A DNA stretch of 64,000 nucleotides, taken from contig LT599017.1 of the NCBI GenBank assembly GCA_900079765.1, forward strand, positions 1,517,765-1,581,764, written 5' to 3'. Under the pieces are notes generated by a model that searched no databases, was not told the origin of the DNA, and saw only the letters and a list, made by a program, of their open reading frames with translations. Shown here in pieces: positions 1-7,580 of the stretch; within the stretch, counting starts at the first letter, position 1, and every line of letters starts with the position of its first letter. The translations under genes and the position numbers were made by a program. Source of the DNA: an uncultured Eubacteriales bacterium. Lineage in GTDB: Bacteria > Bacillota > Clostridia > Oscillospirales > Oscillospiraceae.

Positions 1-2
1 GC

Positions 3-383
3 GATCTTGTCAGCGTTATCGGCTCGTATCGGAAGATTGCGGGGCCGGAGCTTGGCGGTGAGCTGGATATCCTGCTTGCCGAAATGCAGTCCGGCAATGT
101 CCAGAGCGCCCTTGTCCACTTTGAAAACCGTATTGGTTCGACGGAGGCGTTTCGGCTCTGCGGTGCGCTCCGAGATATGAGCCTCGGCATCGATCAGACC
201 GCGACGCTCTCCTACATGGCCGATGATATGGCACGTTCGGCCAAAGAGAACATCAAAAGAGAGCTTTCACTAAGGCCGGGGAAAATGCGCCGGACGTATT
301 ATCCGGCCATCGGCGTCTGTATCGCCATGATTCTGTATGTCCTCGTCGTGTACGTTATCCATAATCTCAACAATATTGTGTAA
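3..383 (+). CDS. TadC-like pilus assembly membrane protein, C-terminal part (5' end outside window)
   Basis: Only the last 126 residues are present; the gene starts before the window. It matches the C-terminal part of the complete 293-residue protein at 62822-63703 and ends in the same hydrophobic helix and terminal motif (VIHNLNNIV). TadC family proteins are inner-membrane platform proteins (T2SSF fold) that work with the TadA/CpaF ATPase to assemble Flp pili. The flp gene follows 14 bases downstream, so both are in one operon. Family assignment follows from the full-length copy and its neighbours. Confidence 0.85.
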   Translation, partial: DLVSVIGSYRKIAGPELGGELDILLAEMQSGNVQSALVHFENRIGSTEAFRLCGALRDMSLGIDQTATLSYMADDMARSAKENIKRELSLRPGKMRRTYYPAIGVCIAMILYVLVVYVIHNLNNIV

Positions 384-397
384 AGGAGAAAATCAAT

Positions 398-625
398 ATG
401 AAAAAGTTACTCCAGTCCATCAAAGCGAAAGTAAGGACCCTCGGCATTAAGACGGCGACTGCCTTGACCGACACAAGGGGCGATCTTGCCACCAACACAA
501 TTGGCGGCATCATCGTCGGCGTGGTCATCGTCGGACTGCTGATTATCGCCATCAACAAGTTCTTTCCTGGCTTTTTCAGCGACATGTTCGGCAAAATGTC
601 AGATAAGCTCAACGGCAACTGGTAA
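398..625 (+). CDS. flp: Flp-type pilin, copy 1
   Basis: A 75-residue protein with a charged N-terminal leader of about 30 residues, then a hydrophobic helix (residues 36-55) and a short C-terminal tail. The sequence ATNTIGGIIVG at the start of the helix resembles the region processed by prepilin peptidase in Flp pilins. An AAAGGAG ribosome site precedes the ATG. Residues from the helix to the end are identical to the second pilin at 63718-63945, while the leader differs in most positions. It sits between tadC and the DUF4320 gene. Pilin role is inferred from size, topology and context. Confidence 0.75.
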   Translation: MKKLLQSIKAKVRTLGIKTATALTDTRGDLATNTIGGIIVGVVIVGLLIIAINKFFPGFFSDMFGKMSDKLNGNW

Positions 626-638
626 AGGAGGGCGCGGT

Positions 639-1076
639 ATGGCGGTTTTGAAACGGCTTCGATGCCTGCTGCGAGAGAAAAAGGGCGACGAGGCGGTTTC
701 CTTTCTCATGACAACCGCCATGCTCGTTCTGATCTTCGCCGTGCTGGTATCGGCTATGATCTACATCATGCAATACTACAACGCAAGTTATATGTGCCGC
801 CGCGTGGTACGCAGCATCGAAATCACGGGCGTCTACGACGAGGCAGAAACCCGGAACATTGTGGCGCAGATGGAAAGCGCAGACTTGAAAAACGTCAATG
901 TTCAGGTGGATGCTGCGTACTACAGCGGCAGGAAAATCCAGCTACGGCAGACCTTTAGCGTAACTCTGACAGGCAGCTACCGCATCACCATTCTGACGCT
1001 CGGCGGGAACCCCGTTGCGCTTGACTTGCCGATCAAGGTCAAGGTGGCCGGAATGAGCGAGGTATACTGGAAATGA
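639..1076 (+). CDS. DUF4320 family pseudopilin-like protein
   Basis: A 145-residue protein with a short basic N-terminus, one membrane helix (about residues 22-45) and an exported C-terminal domain, the layout of minor pilins of the TadE/TadF class. DUF4320 proteins are regularly found in tad loci carried by clostridial integrative elements. A strong AAAGGAGG site lies just upstream, and the stop overlaps the next start by four bases (ATGA), implying translational coupling. The second copy starts at 63959. The family name is recognised from memory. Confidence 0.7.
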   Translation: MAVLKRLRCLLREKKGDEAVSFLMTTAMLVLIFAVLVSAMIYIMQYYNASYMCRRVVRSIEITGVYDEAETRNIVAQMESADLKNVNVQVDAAYYSGRKIQLRQTFSVTLTGSYRITILTLGGNPVALDLPIKVKVAGMSEVYWK

Positions 1077-1501
1077 AAGAGCTGTTGAAAGACAGGGCCG
1101 GGAGTATCCCGATTATTTTTATTGGCTTGGTGTTCTTCCTGCTGCTGATTGCTTTTCTCATTATGGAAATGGGGGCCGTCTACGAAAATTACTACGACGC
1201 AGAAACTGTTCTTCAAAGAAGCTGCAACAGCGCGGTTGAGAAAAACATGCTGGATGCTTACCGGGCCGACAACATTCTGCGGCTGGACGTATCGGCGGCA
1301 AAATCGGATTTTTACAGCTTTCTTTCCTCCGATATGCCGGACAAATACACGGTGACGATAGGTTCCATCACAGGCTCGGCAACGCCCCCGGCCCTGACCG
1401 TCACGGGGACGGTTACGTTCTCAACGCTCTTTGGACAGTACGGCTTCGACGACCTTTCCTTCAATTTCACCGTACAGTCCACCAACTACAGGACGGAGTA
1501 A
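1073..1501 (+). CDS. TadE-like minor pilin protein
   Basis: A 142-residue protein beginning with a short basic segment containing DRAGSIP, a membrane helix (about residues 12-34, IIFIGLVFFLLLIAFLIMEM) and an outer domain rich in Thr and Ser. This is the arrangement of TadE-type pseudopilins. It overlaps the DUF4320 gene by four bases and is followed closely by the prepilin peptidase, so all are one operon. The exact family is uncertain, but the topology and location support a pilus component. Confidence 0.65.
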   Translation: MKELLKDRAGSIPIIFIGLVFFLLLIAFLIMEMGAVYENYYDAETVLQRSCNSAVEKNMLDAYRADNILRLDVSAAKSDFYSFLSSDMPDKYTVTIGSITGSATPPALTVTGTVTFSTLFGQYGFDDLSFNFTVQSTNYRTE

Positions 1502-1505
1502 GGCC

Positions 1506-1925
1506 ATGATGAACTATATTTCCATCCTGATAACCGCCGCCGCGCTGATTTACGGCGGCGTTGTGGATTTCAGACGACGGGAGATACCGAATACAGTCCC
1601 CATTGTTCTGCTTTCTTTGGCAGCCTTTTCCTTTCCGACTTTTTGGCGTATAATGGGGCTAATCATCCCCGCCGCGCTTCTGCTTGCGGCGGCAAAGCTC
1701 ACAAAAAGCGAAGTCCCCGGAGGGGATTTCAAACTGATCTGCGCACTTGGTTTCGCCTGCGGTCTGCCGGAGCTTTCGGCAATCATCGTTCTCTCCGCAC
1801 TCGGCGCTATGGCCTATGGCTTTATCCGGCGTCTGCCGCTAAAGCGTCACATTCCTTTATGCGCCTACGTCGCCCCCACGTACCTCGCCCTCCATCTGAC
1901 CGCGTTTGCGCTGGGATGGAGGTGA
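1506..1925 (+). CDS. Prepilin peptidase, A24 family (TadV/CpaA-like)
   Basis: A 139-residue integral membrane protein with several hydrophobic segments. Two aspartates expected for this aspartic protease family are visible: one in VVDFRRREIPN near the N-terminus and one in the GxGD-like motif VPGGDFKL. The family cleaves the leader of Flp-type prepilins at the membrane. The start was placed at ATG 1506 (1509 is also possible) because an upstream in-frame extension would overlap the TadE-like gene. It is the last recognisable tad gene here. Confidence 0.8.
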   Translation: MMNYISILITAAALIYGGVVDFRRREIPNTVPIVLLSLAAFSFPTFWRIMGLIIPAALLLAAAKLTKSEVPGGDFKLICALGFACGLPELSAIIVLSALGAMAYGFIRRLPLKRHIPLCAYVAPTYLALHLTAFALGWR

Positions 1926-1992
1926 GAGCAATGTAATTACAAAATTGAAGCGATTCCACCCATACCACACTAAAACGAAGGAGGTTCACACG

Positions 1993-2256
1993 ATGAAAAA
2001 AAGACTTGCGCTGCTGCTTGCCGGTGCTATTATGGTCAGTGCCTTTTGCATGACGGGCGCGGCGGCAGCAGGCACAACCGACACGGCATCAGGAAGCATC
2101 GGTTCCAATGTCCTCACCGTGAAATACAACGGCGAGGCGGTTGCTTTCCCTGATGCGCAGCCCTTTGTGGATGAAAACAGCCGGACGCTCATTCCCGTCC
2201 GCTTTGTGGCACCTATGTTTATGGTGAGCAGCCCGACCTCGATTTTGCCAAGCTGA
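1993..2256 (+). pseudogene. Copper amine oxidase N-terminal-like domain protein, truncated
   Basis: The frame begins with a good GAAGGAGG site and a signal peptide (residues 1-24), then residues typical of the copper amine oxidase N-terminal domain found in many clostridial exported proteins (PFVDENSRTLIPVRFVA). The domain normally continues with a further beta/alpha unit, but the match breaks right after that motif and the frame stops after 87 residues. A deletion has apparently joined it out of frame to the remnant at 2220-2555. Whether the short product is made is unknown. Confidence 0.65.
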
Positions 2257-2555
2257 TTCTTGCCGAAGCCTATGGCGTAGAGGATGAGCTGAACGCACGA
2301 GGAAAGGCAACCGTATCCCTGAGAACAGACCTTTCATGTGTATATTCCTCAAGGCACAGTACCGACGCAAGCACCTATGTGCGCGGTGTGCTGACGGTCA
2401 CAATCCCCGAAAACGCGGACATTGCCTGGATCAAAAGCAACTATGATTTCATTTCCAGTCCCAACGCCGGGGAAACCCGAGAGATTGATGTGGAAATCCG
2501 TATAAGCACATTTACATCGGACGTTTATTGGAGCGAAATGACCGCTTTGAAATAA
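2220..2555 (+). pseudogene. C-terminal gene remnant fused out of frame
   Basis: An open frame without its own start or ribosome site reads YGEQPDLDFAKLILAEAYG at its beginning and ends with SEMTALK at a TAA. Codon use looks protein-like along its whole length, and it abuts the broken copper amine oxidase-like gene in a different frame. It is best explained as the tail of a second gene, or of the same gene, left after an internal deletion near 2210. I do not recognise the family. Confidence 0.5.
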
Positions 2556-2574
2556 GAGAAAGGATAACCTTATT

Positions 2575-3570
2575 ATGAAAAAACTCAAAAACTGCATATC
2601 TGTTTTACTGGCAGCCGTTATAATGACGGCTGCTTTTTGCACTCCGGCACTGGCGGTTGTATCAACACATGATTCAAAGCATCTATCCTCCAGCAAGCAG
2701 GAAAAAATTTCTGGGTATACAAAGGATTATGAAAATGCCAAAGCCAGAGGCGATCAGGCTGGAATGGATAAAGCCCATAAGAATGCGGAAAATGTACGCG
2801 CCACAAAGAACTATTCCGGTGGCGCGGACGGCTCTGAATACCATCCCTGGAACAGCGGCGGCGGAAATTCCGGCGGTGGTGGAGGCGGCGGAGGCGGCGG
2901 GGGCTATCATTATGAGCCTCCCGCACCTGTGACTTACGCCATAACCGCTACAGCCGGGACGGGCGGCAGCATCAGTCCCAGCGGTTCAACCTCAGTAACG
3001 GAGGGCAACAACAAAACCTACACTATTACAGCAAACTCCGGGTATAAAATCGCAGACGTTAAAGTGGATGGCTCCTCAATCGGCGCGGCATCCACTTATA
3101 CGTTCAGCAATGTAACCTCGGGCCATACCATCAGCGCAACCTTTGCCTCCGCAGCCTCTCTCAGTCCGGGAAATGCAACAATTAGTGACGGCGGCTCCGG
3201 GACGCTCAAATCGGGCGTAACCAAATCCGGGTATGGGATAACCGCAAGCCTGCCCGTTACGACCTCCTACGTCAGCGGAACAACCGTTACGGCAAGCTAT
3301 AACTTCACTTCTGCCAAAACCGTTTCGCTGGAAAGCGTCGGCGGCACATGGCAGTTCCCTGTAAGCGGCTCCAGCGTTACAGGAGCCAGAAAAATCTACA
3401 TCCCCGTGGAAACCAAGGACGGCACATATACGATCACCTTTACCGTAAAGGCGCTCGACCCTCAGGCTACGGCGCTGACCGGCTCCAACGTCTATCTGAC
3501 CTCAACGAAAAGCGTTACCGTCACCATCAAAGGCAACATGTATTCCGACGATTTTACGGGCAATTCCTGA
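2575..3570 (+). CDS. Secreted protein with glycine-rich linker and bacterial repeat domain
   Basis: A 331-residue protein with a signal peptide (residues 1-27, ending ALA), a charged segment, a Gly-rich linker at about residues 95-110 and a bacterial repeat domain of the divergent InlB B-repeat type at about 120-190. The rest is beta-rich, with many Thr and Ser. No sortase motif or membrane anchor is seen, so it is probably secreted or loosely attached. The repeat unit resembles one in the large SLH protein at 7581-13130. A GAAAGGAT-type ribosome site and a downstream terminator frame the gene. Function unknown; surface or pilus-associated role is a guess. Confidence 0.7.
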   Translation: MKKLKNCISVLLAAVIMTAAFCTPALAVVSTHDSKHLSSSKQEKISGYTKDYENAKARGDQAGMDKAHKNAENVRATKNYSGGADGSEYHPWNSGGGNSGGGGGGGGGGGYHYEPPAPVTYAITATAGTGGSISPSGSTSVTEGNNKTYTITANSGYKIADVKVDGSSIGAASTYTFSNVTSGHTISATFASAASLSPGNATISDGGSGTLKSGVTKSGYGITASLPVTTSYVSGTTVTASYNFTSAKTVSLESVGGTWQFPVSGSSVTGARKIYIPVETKDGTYTITFTVKALDPQATALTGSNVYLTSTKSVTVTIKGNMYSDDFTGNS

Positions 3571-3607
3571 TACGGCAGTAAGTAACAAGTTTCCCATACG
3601 GCGATTG

Positions 3608-3645
3608 GGCGGCAGACTAAAAAAGTCTGCCGCCTTTCGCTTTTA
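3608..3645 (+). terminator. Intrinsic terminator
   Basis: An 11-bp perfect stem (3608-3618 with 3624-3634), a 5-base A-rich loop and a T-rich tail close the secreted-protein gene and separate it from the toxin gene at 3667. Confidence 0.85.
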
Positions 3646-3666
3646 CTTAGAGTGAGGAGGGCCTTT

Positions 3667-4032
3667 ATGAACAGGAAAATCAGATGCGGCGATATGTTTT
3701 ATGCCGACCTGACGCCAGGTGTCGGTTCCGAGCAGAGTGGCTACCGCCCCGTACTTATTATACAGAATGACACCGGCAATAGGCACAGCAACACGGTAAT
3801 CGCCGCCATAATCACCAGCCGGATTTTCACCAAGACAAAGCTGCCCACCCACGCTCCCATTAAGGCGCAGCAAGGGCTTGGGCATGATTCACTCGTCCTG
3901 TTAGAGCAGATACGGACGATTGATAAAATGCGTCTGAAGGAATATATCGGGACGCTGGACAGCGGGGCTATAAGTCGTGTTGATAAGGCCCTGGCGGTCA
4001 GCGTGGGGCTGAAAGGAAGAGATTTAATATGA
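3667..4032 (+). CDS. MazF/PemK-type toxin (endoribonuclease fold)
   Basis: A 121-residue protein with the PemK-like pattern: GDMFYADLTPGVGSEQSG near the start, RPVLIIQND and NTVIAAIITS, then HDSLVLLEQIRTIDK. MazF-type toxins cleave mRNA at short sequences. GTG 3652 is in frame, but the ribosome site AGGAGGG at 3655-3661 fits ATG 3667. No MazE-type antitoxin lies upstream; a terminator and an unrelated gene are there. The stop overlaps the next gene by four bases (ATGA), tying it to the excisionase-like protein. It could be a solitary toxin or part of an unusual pair. Confidence 0.85.
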   Translation: MNRKIRCGDMFYADLTPGVGSEQSGYRPVLIIQNDTGNRHSNTVIAAIITSRIFTKTKLPTHAPIKAQQGLGHDSLVLLEQIRTIDKMRLKEYIGTLDSGAISRVDKALAVSVGLKGRDLI

Positions 4033-4259
4033 CCGGACGATTATCGCAGGAAAAAGCCTACCGAATCATGCTGCGAGGATACCCCGATGTCTTGGATATG
4101 AAACAGATGTGTGAAATACTCGGTATCAGTCTAAAAACCGGGTATGTCCTGATACAAGAAAATAAGATTGAGTGTTTGAAAGTTGGGCGTTCTTATAGAA
4201 TCCCCAAGCCTTTTCTATTGAGCTATTTACGGTTTGATACCGTCAATAAGGAAACGTAA
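4029..4259 (+). CDS. Excisionase-like helix-turn-helix protein
   Basis: A 76-residue protein with a MerR-type winged helix typical of the excisionase/HTH_17 group: DMKQMCEILGISLKTGYVLI followed by KVGRSYRIPKPFLLSYL. Such proteins bind near attachment sites and steer the integrase towards excision. It lies 90 bases upstream of the integrase and overlaps the toxin gene, giving a toxin-Xis-Int order. An antitoxin role cannot be excluded because no other antitoxin is near. Confidence 0.75.
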   Translation: MTGRLSQEKAYRIMLRGYPDVLDMKQMCEILGISLKTGYVLIQENKIECLKVGRSYRIPKPFLLSYLRFDTVNKET

Positions 4260-4348
4260 CAACATCGTACATTTTGATATTCCCATTTGCCATGATAAAC
4301 TTAGGCTGTCAACAGCAAGCGGTGAGTATCCTTGAAAGGAGGAGCATA

Positions 4349-5701
4349 ATGGAACTCGCCAAAATGCTTAAAATGGTCAGGCTGACCGAAGAAGAATTGA
4401 TCGGCGGCTTTGTAACTATGAAAAAGAACCTCTATTACATCGTCCTTAACCGTAAAGACGATGACGGCAAGCTCAGGCCGCTTTGGATTTCCACGGAGCT
4501 GGAAGCTACCAAACAAAACAGAGAAGAAGCGGAAAGTAAATGCCTGTCGGAAAGAATCCGATACTCGGTAGACTTGAAAAATGGCATAGTCGAAATACCT
4601 GTCGCTAAAGGCTCAAAAACTGCTGCAAAAAAAGCAAAAGCCGATGCCTCTGTGGAACAACCTCAAAATCCGTTGTTTGCGGATTTGCTGAATGAGTGGA
4701 TTGCCTTTCGCCACCCGAGTAATATCGTGATTGGCGAGGATTTCAACTTTGATAGGCAAATCAAGCTCAACACATGGGCTGGTTATGCGGATAACGTCAA
4801 GCGCAACCTGTATCCGACTTTTATGGCCTACGGCTGCACGGTGCAGGATGTCACAGTAGAGTTGCTGAAAGGGTTTTACTCCAACCGTCTTAAAAACGGC
4901 CTAAAGAAAGCCTCTGTTGCAAAGGACTACACGCTCATCAATCAGGCACTAAATTACGCCATCAGCCGGAAGATGATTGATGTAAACCCCAACAGCGCAA
5001 TTACCCTGCACAAGATTGAAAAGTATAACGCAGCCACGCTGAACGCCGAGCAAATGCAGCAATACCTTGAGTTTATTCAAGGGGACATCATTGAGATAGC
5101 AATACTCCTTGGAGGCTTTTATGGTATGCGCCGCAGCGAGTGTTTGGGAACACGGGAATCACAGTTTGATTTTCGGCACAGTTTTTTTCGGGCAAACCAC
5201 ACGGTTACGAAAGCAGTCATCGATGGGAAAAAGCTGTATCTCCCCTCCGATAAGTTAAAAACTGATTTGAGTAACCGCACCTATCCCCTTATCCCGTATG
5301 TAGAAGAACGGGTGAAAGCAAGGATCGCAGAAAACAAAGACCTGCGGGAACTTTGTGGAAACTCATACAATTGGGAATGGCTTGGCTATATCTGCGTTCA
5401 CCAGTTAGGGGAAATCATTGACCCAGATTATATCACAAGCAGACACAACACCTTACTGAAAAACGCGGGACTGCCCCATGTGAGGTTTCACGATCTCCGG
5501 CACTCCTGCGTTGGGCTGATGATGGCAAACGAGGTTCCTATGGAGCGTGTCCGTGATTGGGTAGGACATAGTGACATCCGCACGACGGTTAACACCTATG
5601 GCCACTTGGAATATCACTCCAAGAAACAGACAGCGGAGATTATCGGGAACTCATTGACAGGAAAACTCGTGGAGAGAGAGGCTGTATCATCCGGCGGATA
5701 G
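4349..5701 (+). CDS. int: Tyrosine recombinase / integrase
   Basis: A 450-residue integrase. The N-terminal 130 residues form the arm-binding and linker part; a SAM-like core-binding domain follows (about 135-240), then the catalytic domain. Visible catalytic residues are Arg in YGMRRSE (about 260), HDLRH (about 381), WVGHSD (about 404) and Tyr in VNTYGHL (about 416). It inserts and excises the element at a tRNA site. AAGGAGGAG at 4337-4345 sets the start at ATG 4349. It points at the tRNA-Ser fragment 137 bases downstream, as expected for the element's own integrase. Confidence 0.95.
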   Translation: MELAKMLKMVRLTEEELIGGFVTMKKNLYYIVLNRKDDDGKLRPLWISTELEATKQNREEAESKCLSERIRYSVDLKNGIVEIPVAKGSKTAAKKAKADASVEQPQNPLFADLLNEWIAFRHPSNIVIGEDFNFDRQIKLNTWAGYADNVKRNLYPTFMAYGCTVQDVTVELLKGFYSNRLKNGLKKASVAKDYTLINQALNYAISRKMIDVNPNSAITLHKIEKYNAATLNAEQMQQYLEFIQGDIIEIAILLGGFYGMRRSECLGTRESQFDFRHSFFRANHTVTKAVIDGKKLYLPSDKLKTDLSNRTYPLIPYVEERVKARIAENKDLRELCGNSYNWEWLGYICVHQLGEIIDPDYITSRHNTLLKNAGLPHVRFHDLRHSCVGLMMANEVPMERVRDWVGHSDIRTTVNTYGHLEYHSKKQTAEIIGNSLTGKLVEREAVSSGG

Positions 5702-5792
5702 AACTTATAGCTTAAAAAGCCTGTAAATAGGCGGTTTTTAGAAAGGGGGGATAGAACCATGCACGGAGCAAGCGAAAAAACAACACTGCTCA

Positions 5793-5832
5793 AAAAGGGC
5801 GAAAGCCTGCAATCCCTTGAGATTGCAGGCTT
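5793..5832 (-). terminator. Intrinsic terminator downstream of the tRNA-Ser fragment
   Basis: A 12-bp stem (5803-5814 with 5821-5832) with a 6-base loop is followed, reading the minus strand, by a T-rich tract. It stands right after the 3' end of the tRNA fragment, where a tRNA terminator would be. Confidence 0.6.
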
Positions 5833-5837
5833 CCAGA

Positions 5838-5894
5838 TGGCGGAGAGGGAGGGATTCGAACCCTCGTGCGCTTGCGCGCAAACTGATTTCGAGT
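5838..5894 (-). other. Attachment core: 3' part of tRNA-Ser(CGA)
   Basis: Read on the minus strand, this segment runs from the anticodon loop CTCGAAA (anticodon CGA) through a long variable arm and the T-arm core GGTTCGAATCC to the CCA end. The 5' half is missing: the bases before the loop do not pair with the anticodon stem. This is what a tRNA-targeting integrase leaves at an element junction. It is not a functional tRNA by itself. An intact tRNA-Ser should exist at the true chromosomal end. Confidence 0.85.
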
Positions 5895-6148
5895 GAACCC
5901 GCCGATCTGGAAGATAGCTCCCTTTAGCGGAAAATAGAATAACTTAAAAACCCTTGAAATCATGCGATTCCGAACAACTTTTTGATTTTCCTTGAACTTA
6001 TCGGGGGTTCGAGTTAAGTCCCAAAAAGAGCTGTTTTTTTCCGTTTTGGATAGAACTCGGATAGAACTCACGAAGTGTCTATCCCTCACATCATACAAAA
6101 CTGTTTTCACTGCTTGCTGTTGACAATACATGAAAGCGAGGAAAGCAG

Positions 6149-6727
6149 ATGAACATTAGTGACTTTATCCGTTCCGAGAGCGAACGCTACCCGGAGCATA
6201 TAACCCAAAAAGAAATGGCGGCTCTGCTGGGCATTTGTAAATCCAAAGCCTATGCTATTCAAAGGCAAGGACATATTTCCTTTGAGTATGCCAACACAGA
6301 CGAAGGACGCAGGCAACAGATAAAAACAGCCGATATATTGCGGTATCAATATGAACAAATGCGCTTCAATAGCGGGGATGAAGAGTTTGCCTCCCTGCTG
6401 CGACTTTATTTTGAAAAACAGCTAAGGCCATACCCGCAATTACTATTTGTTGCCGATGTGCGGCGGTTCACAGGCTATGCGAAAACCACTGTAAACAACT
6501 GGATTGACCGAAAATTGCTAAAAGCACTCTGCTATAAAAAGCAAAGAATTAAATCTCCTCAGCTCGGTAAAGGAACAATCATAACAAAAGAAGCATTTAT
6601 CGCTTTTCTGACAAGTCCATATTATCGGGGTATCCGGCGTAAATCTACATTACATAAAGAGCAGGCGAAAGACTGCGAAACGCTCTTTACGTCTCTGTTG
6701 GCAAAGCGGGGTGTTGCAAATGGCTGA
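6149..6727 (+). CDS. DNA-binding protein with two HTH-like segments
   Basis: A 192-residue basic protein. Residues 18-45 (ITQKEMAALLGICKSKAYAI) and 100-130 (FVADVRRFTGYAKTTVNNWI) each look like an excisionase-style winged helix. A GCGAGGAAAG site precedes the ATG. It is the first gene right of the att core and overlaps the next gene by eight bases. Two related HTH proteins at an element end suggest control of recombination or of the transfer genes. I do not recognise a named family. Confidence 0.6.
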   Translation: MNISDFIRSESERYPEHITQKEMAALLGICKSKAYAIQRQGHISFEYANTDEGRRQQIKTADILRYQYEQMRFNSGDEEFASLLRLYFEKQLRPYPQLLFVADVRRFTGYAKTTVNNWIDRKLLKALCYKKQRIKSPQLGKGTIITKEAFIAFLTSPYYRGIRRKSTLHKEQAKDCETLFTSLLAKRGVANG

Positions 6728-7268
6728 TTACAGCTTTTTGGCAAAGGAATACCCTAAAACGGTGAGCAAAGACCAGTTTTATCGGATGTGCCATATCAGC
6801 AAAAATACCGCGAAATATTACCTCGATAACGGCTTCATTCCTTGTGTTGATACGGGAAAAAAGACACGTCGGTATACCATTAAAACAAAAGACATTATTG
6901 CGTTTTTGGAGGACAGGGATGCGAATCCGTCAAAATACTATCTGCCACAGCATTTTAATAATCCGTTTTTGCCGAGAGAACAGCGACGGTATAAAAAAGC
7001 GCCACATAACGGACGATACAAGGATTGCTATAAGCTCAAATCAATCCGCGAAGTCCCCGAATATCAAAAATATTTGAGCCAACAATTTAAGGAATACCCA
7101 GATATGATGACCACACAGCAGCTACGGCAGCTTACAGGCCATTCAATCGCTGTCATCATCTCATGGTGCAAGGACCAAAAAGTGCGTTTTATCGTTCAAG
7201 GGGCTATGTATCGCGTACAGAAACAAAGTGTTATCAGCTATCTGTATGCGCGCGAAATGCAAAGCTGA
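6720..7268 (+). CDS. DNA-binding protein with two HTH-like segments, paralogue of the preceding gene
   Basis: A 182-residue basic protein with the same plan as its upstream neighbour: an N-terminal HTH (VSKDQFYRMCHISKNTAKYYL) with a following strand RRYTIKTKDIIAFL, and a second HTH near residue 135 (MTTQQLRQLTGHSIAVIISW). ATG 6720 is preferred to GTG 6711; the gene overlaps the previous one by eight bases, so the two are co-translated. Possibly excision or regulation factors; function not known. Confidence 0.6.
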   Translation: MADYSFLAKEYPKTVSKDQFYRMCHISKNTAKYYLDNGFIPCVDTGKKTRRYTIKTKDIIAFLEDRDANPSKYYLPQHFNNPFLPREQRRYKKAPHNGRYKDCYKLKSIREVPEYQKYLSQQFKEYPDMMTTQQLRQLTGHSIAVIISWCKDQKVRFIVQGAMYRVQKQSVISYLYAREMQS

Positions 7269-7513
7269 GGATATCGGGGTATTCTAACAGATAGCACGAA
7301 CAAGGATAACCTGTTAGTGCCTTTGAATGCCATTCAAGCGCCTCTGAGTCTTGGGGTGGTTTACGTATAGCTGGCGCTCCAAAAACATATGCTTTGATTG
7401 TCTGCGATATAATTGTGGCACAGGCTTTTCGCATTTTTCAGTCTGCCTCATACCCATACTATTAGAACACAACGGCGTAGCGCTGGGACGTTGGTAAAGT
7501 TACAATACAAACA

Positions 7514-7549
7514 AATATGGGCTCCTGCTTAAAAGCAGAAGCCCATATT
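7514..7549 (-). terminator. Hairpin terminator of the SLH protein gene
   Basis: AATATGGGCT at 7514-7523 pairs with its complement at 7540-7549, with further pairing inside (CTGCTT with AGCAG). On the minus strand a T-rich stretch follows. It lies just beyond the stop of the SLH gene. The remaining bases of 7269-7580 show no gene. Confidence 0.65.
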
Positions 7550-7580
7550 CCGTGGTTATTTAATGATCTCCGGTGTGATT

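Larger units (their letters stand above)
1..680 (+). repeat. Left copy of duplicated tadC-flp-DUF4320 segment
   Basis: These 680 bases align without gaps to 63321-64000. The first 96 bases are identical, the middle is clearly diverged, and the stretch from about 488 has only five differences, with none after about 598. Divergence in the middle shows two real copies rather than an assembly duplication. Confidence 0.95.
1..5894. mobile_element. Right end of integrative element A (partial)
   Basis: This stretch holds the distal part of a tad pilus operon, a toxin gene, an excisionase-like gene and a tyrosine integrase, and stops at a 3' fragment of tRNA-Ser. An integrase pointing at a tRNA fragment is the usual end of a tRNA-targeting integrative element. 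The left part lies outside the window. The same tad genes recur at 59108-64000, so a related element follows on the right. The boundaries are inferred; the integrase and the tRNA fragment are seen directly. Confidence 0.7.
5696..6068. repeat. Four GGATAGAAC direct repeats around the att core (candidate arm sites)
   Basis: GGATAGAAC followed by T or C occurs at 5696-5705, 5749-5758, 6048-6057 and 6059-6068, all in the same orientation. Two copies lie on each side of the tRNA fragment. Tyrosine integrases with an N-terminal arm-binding domain use short direct repeats placed this way. The role is inferred from position. Confidence 0.55.
4307..6125. repeat. 14-bp inverted repeat flanking the integrase and attachment site
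   Basis: The sequence TGTCAACAGCAAGC at 4307-4320 recurs as its exact reverse complement at 6112-6125. One copy lies just before int, the other just before the first gene to the right of the att core. Function is unknown; recombinase or regulator binding is possible. Confidence 0.6.

Noticed and set aside
6112..6149. TTGACA promoter upstream of the HTH gene at 6149
   Set aside because: The ATG is only 23 bases beyond the TTGACA, leaving no room for a -10 element.
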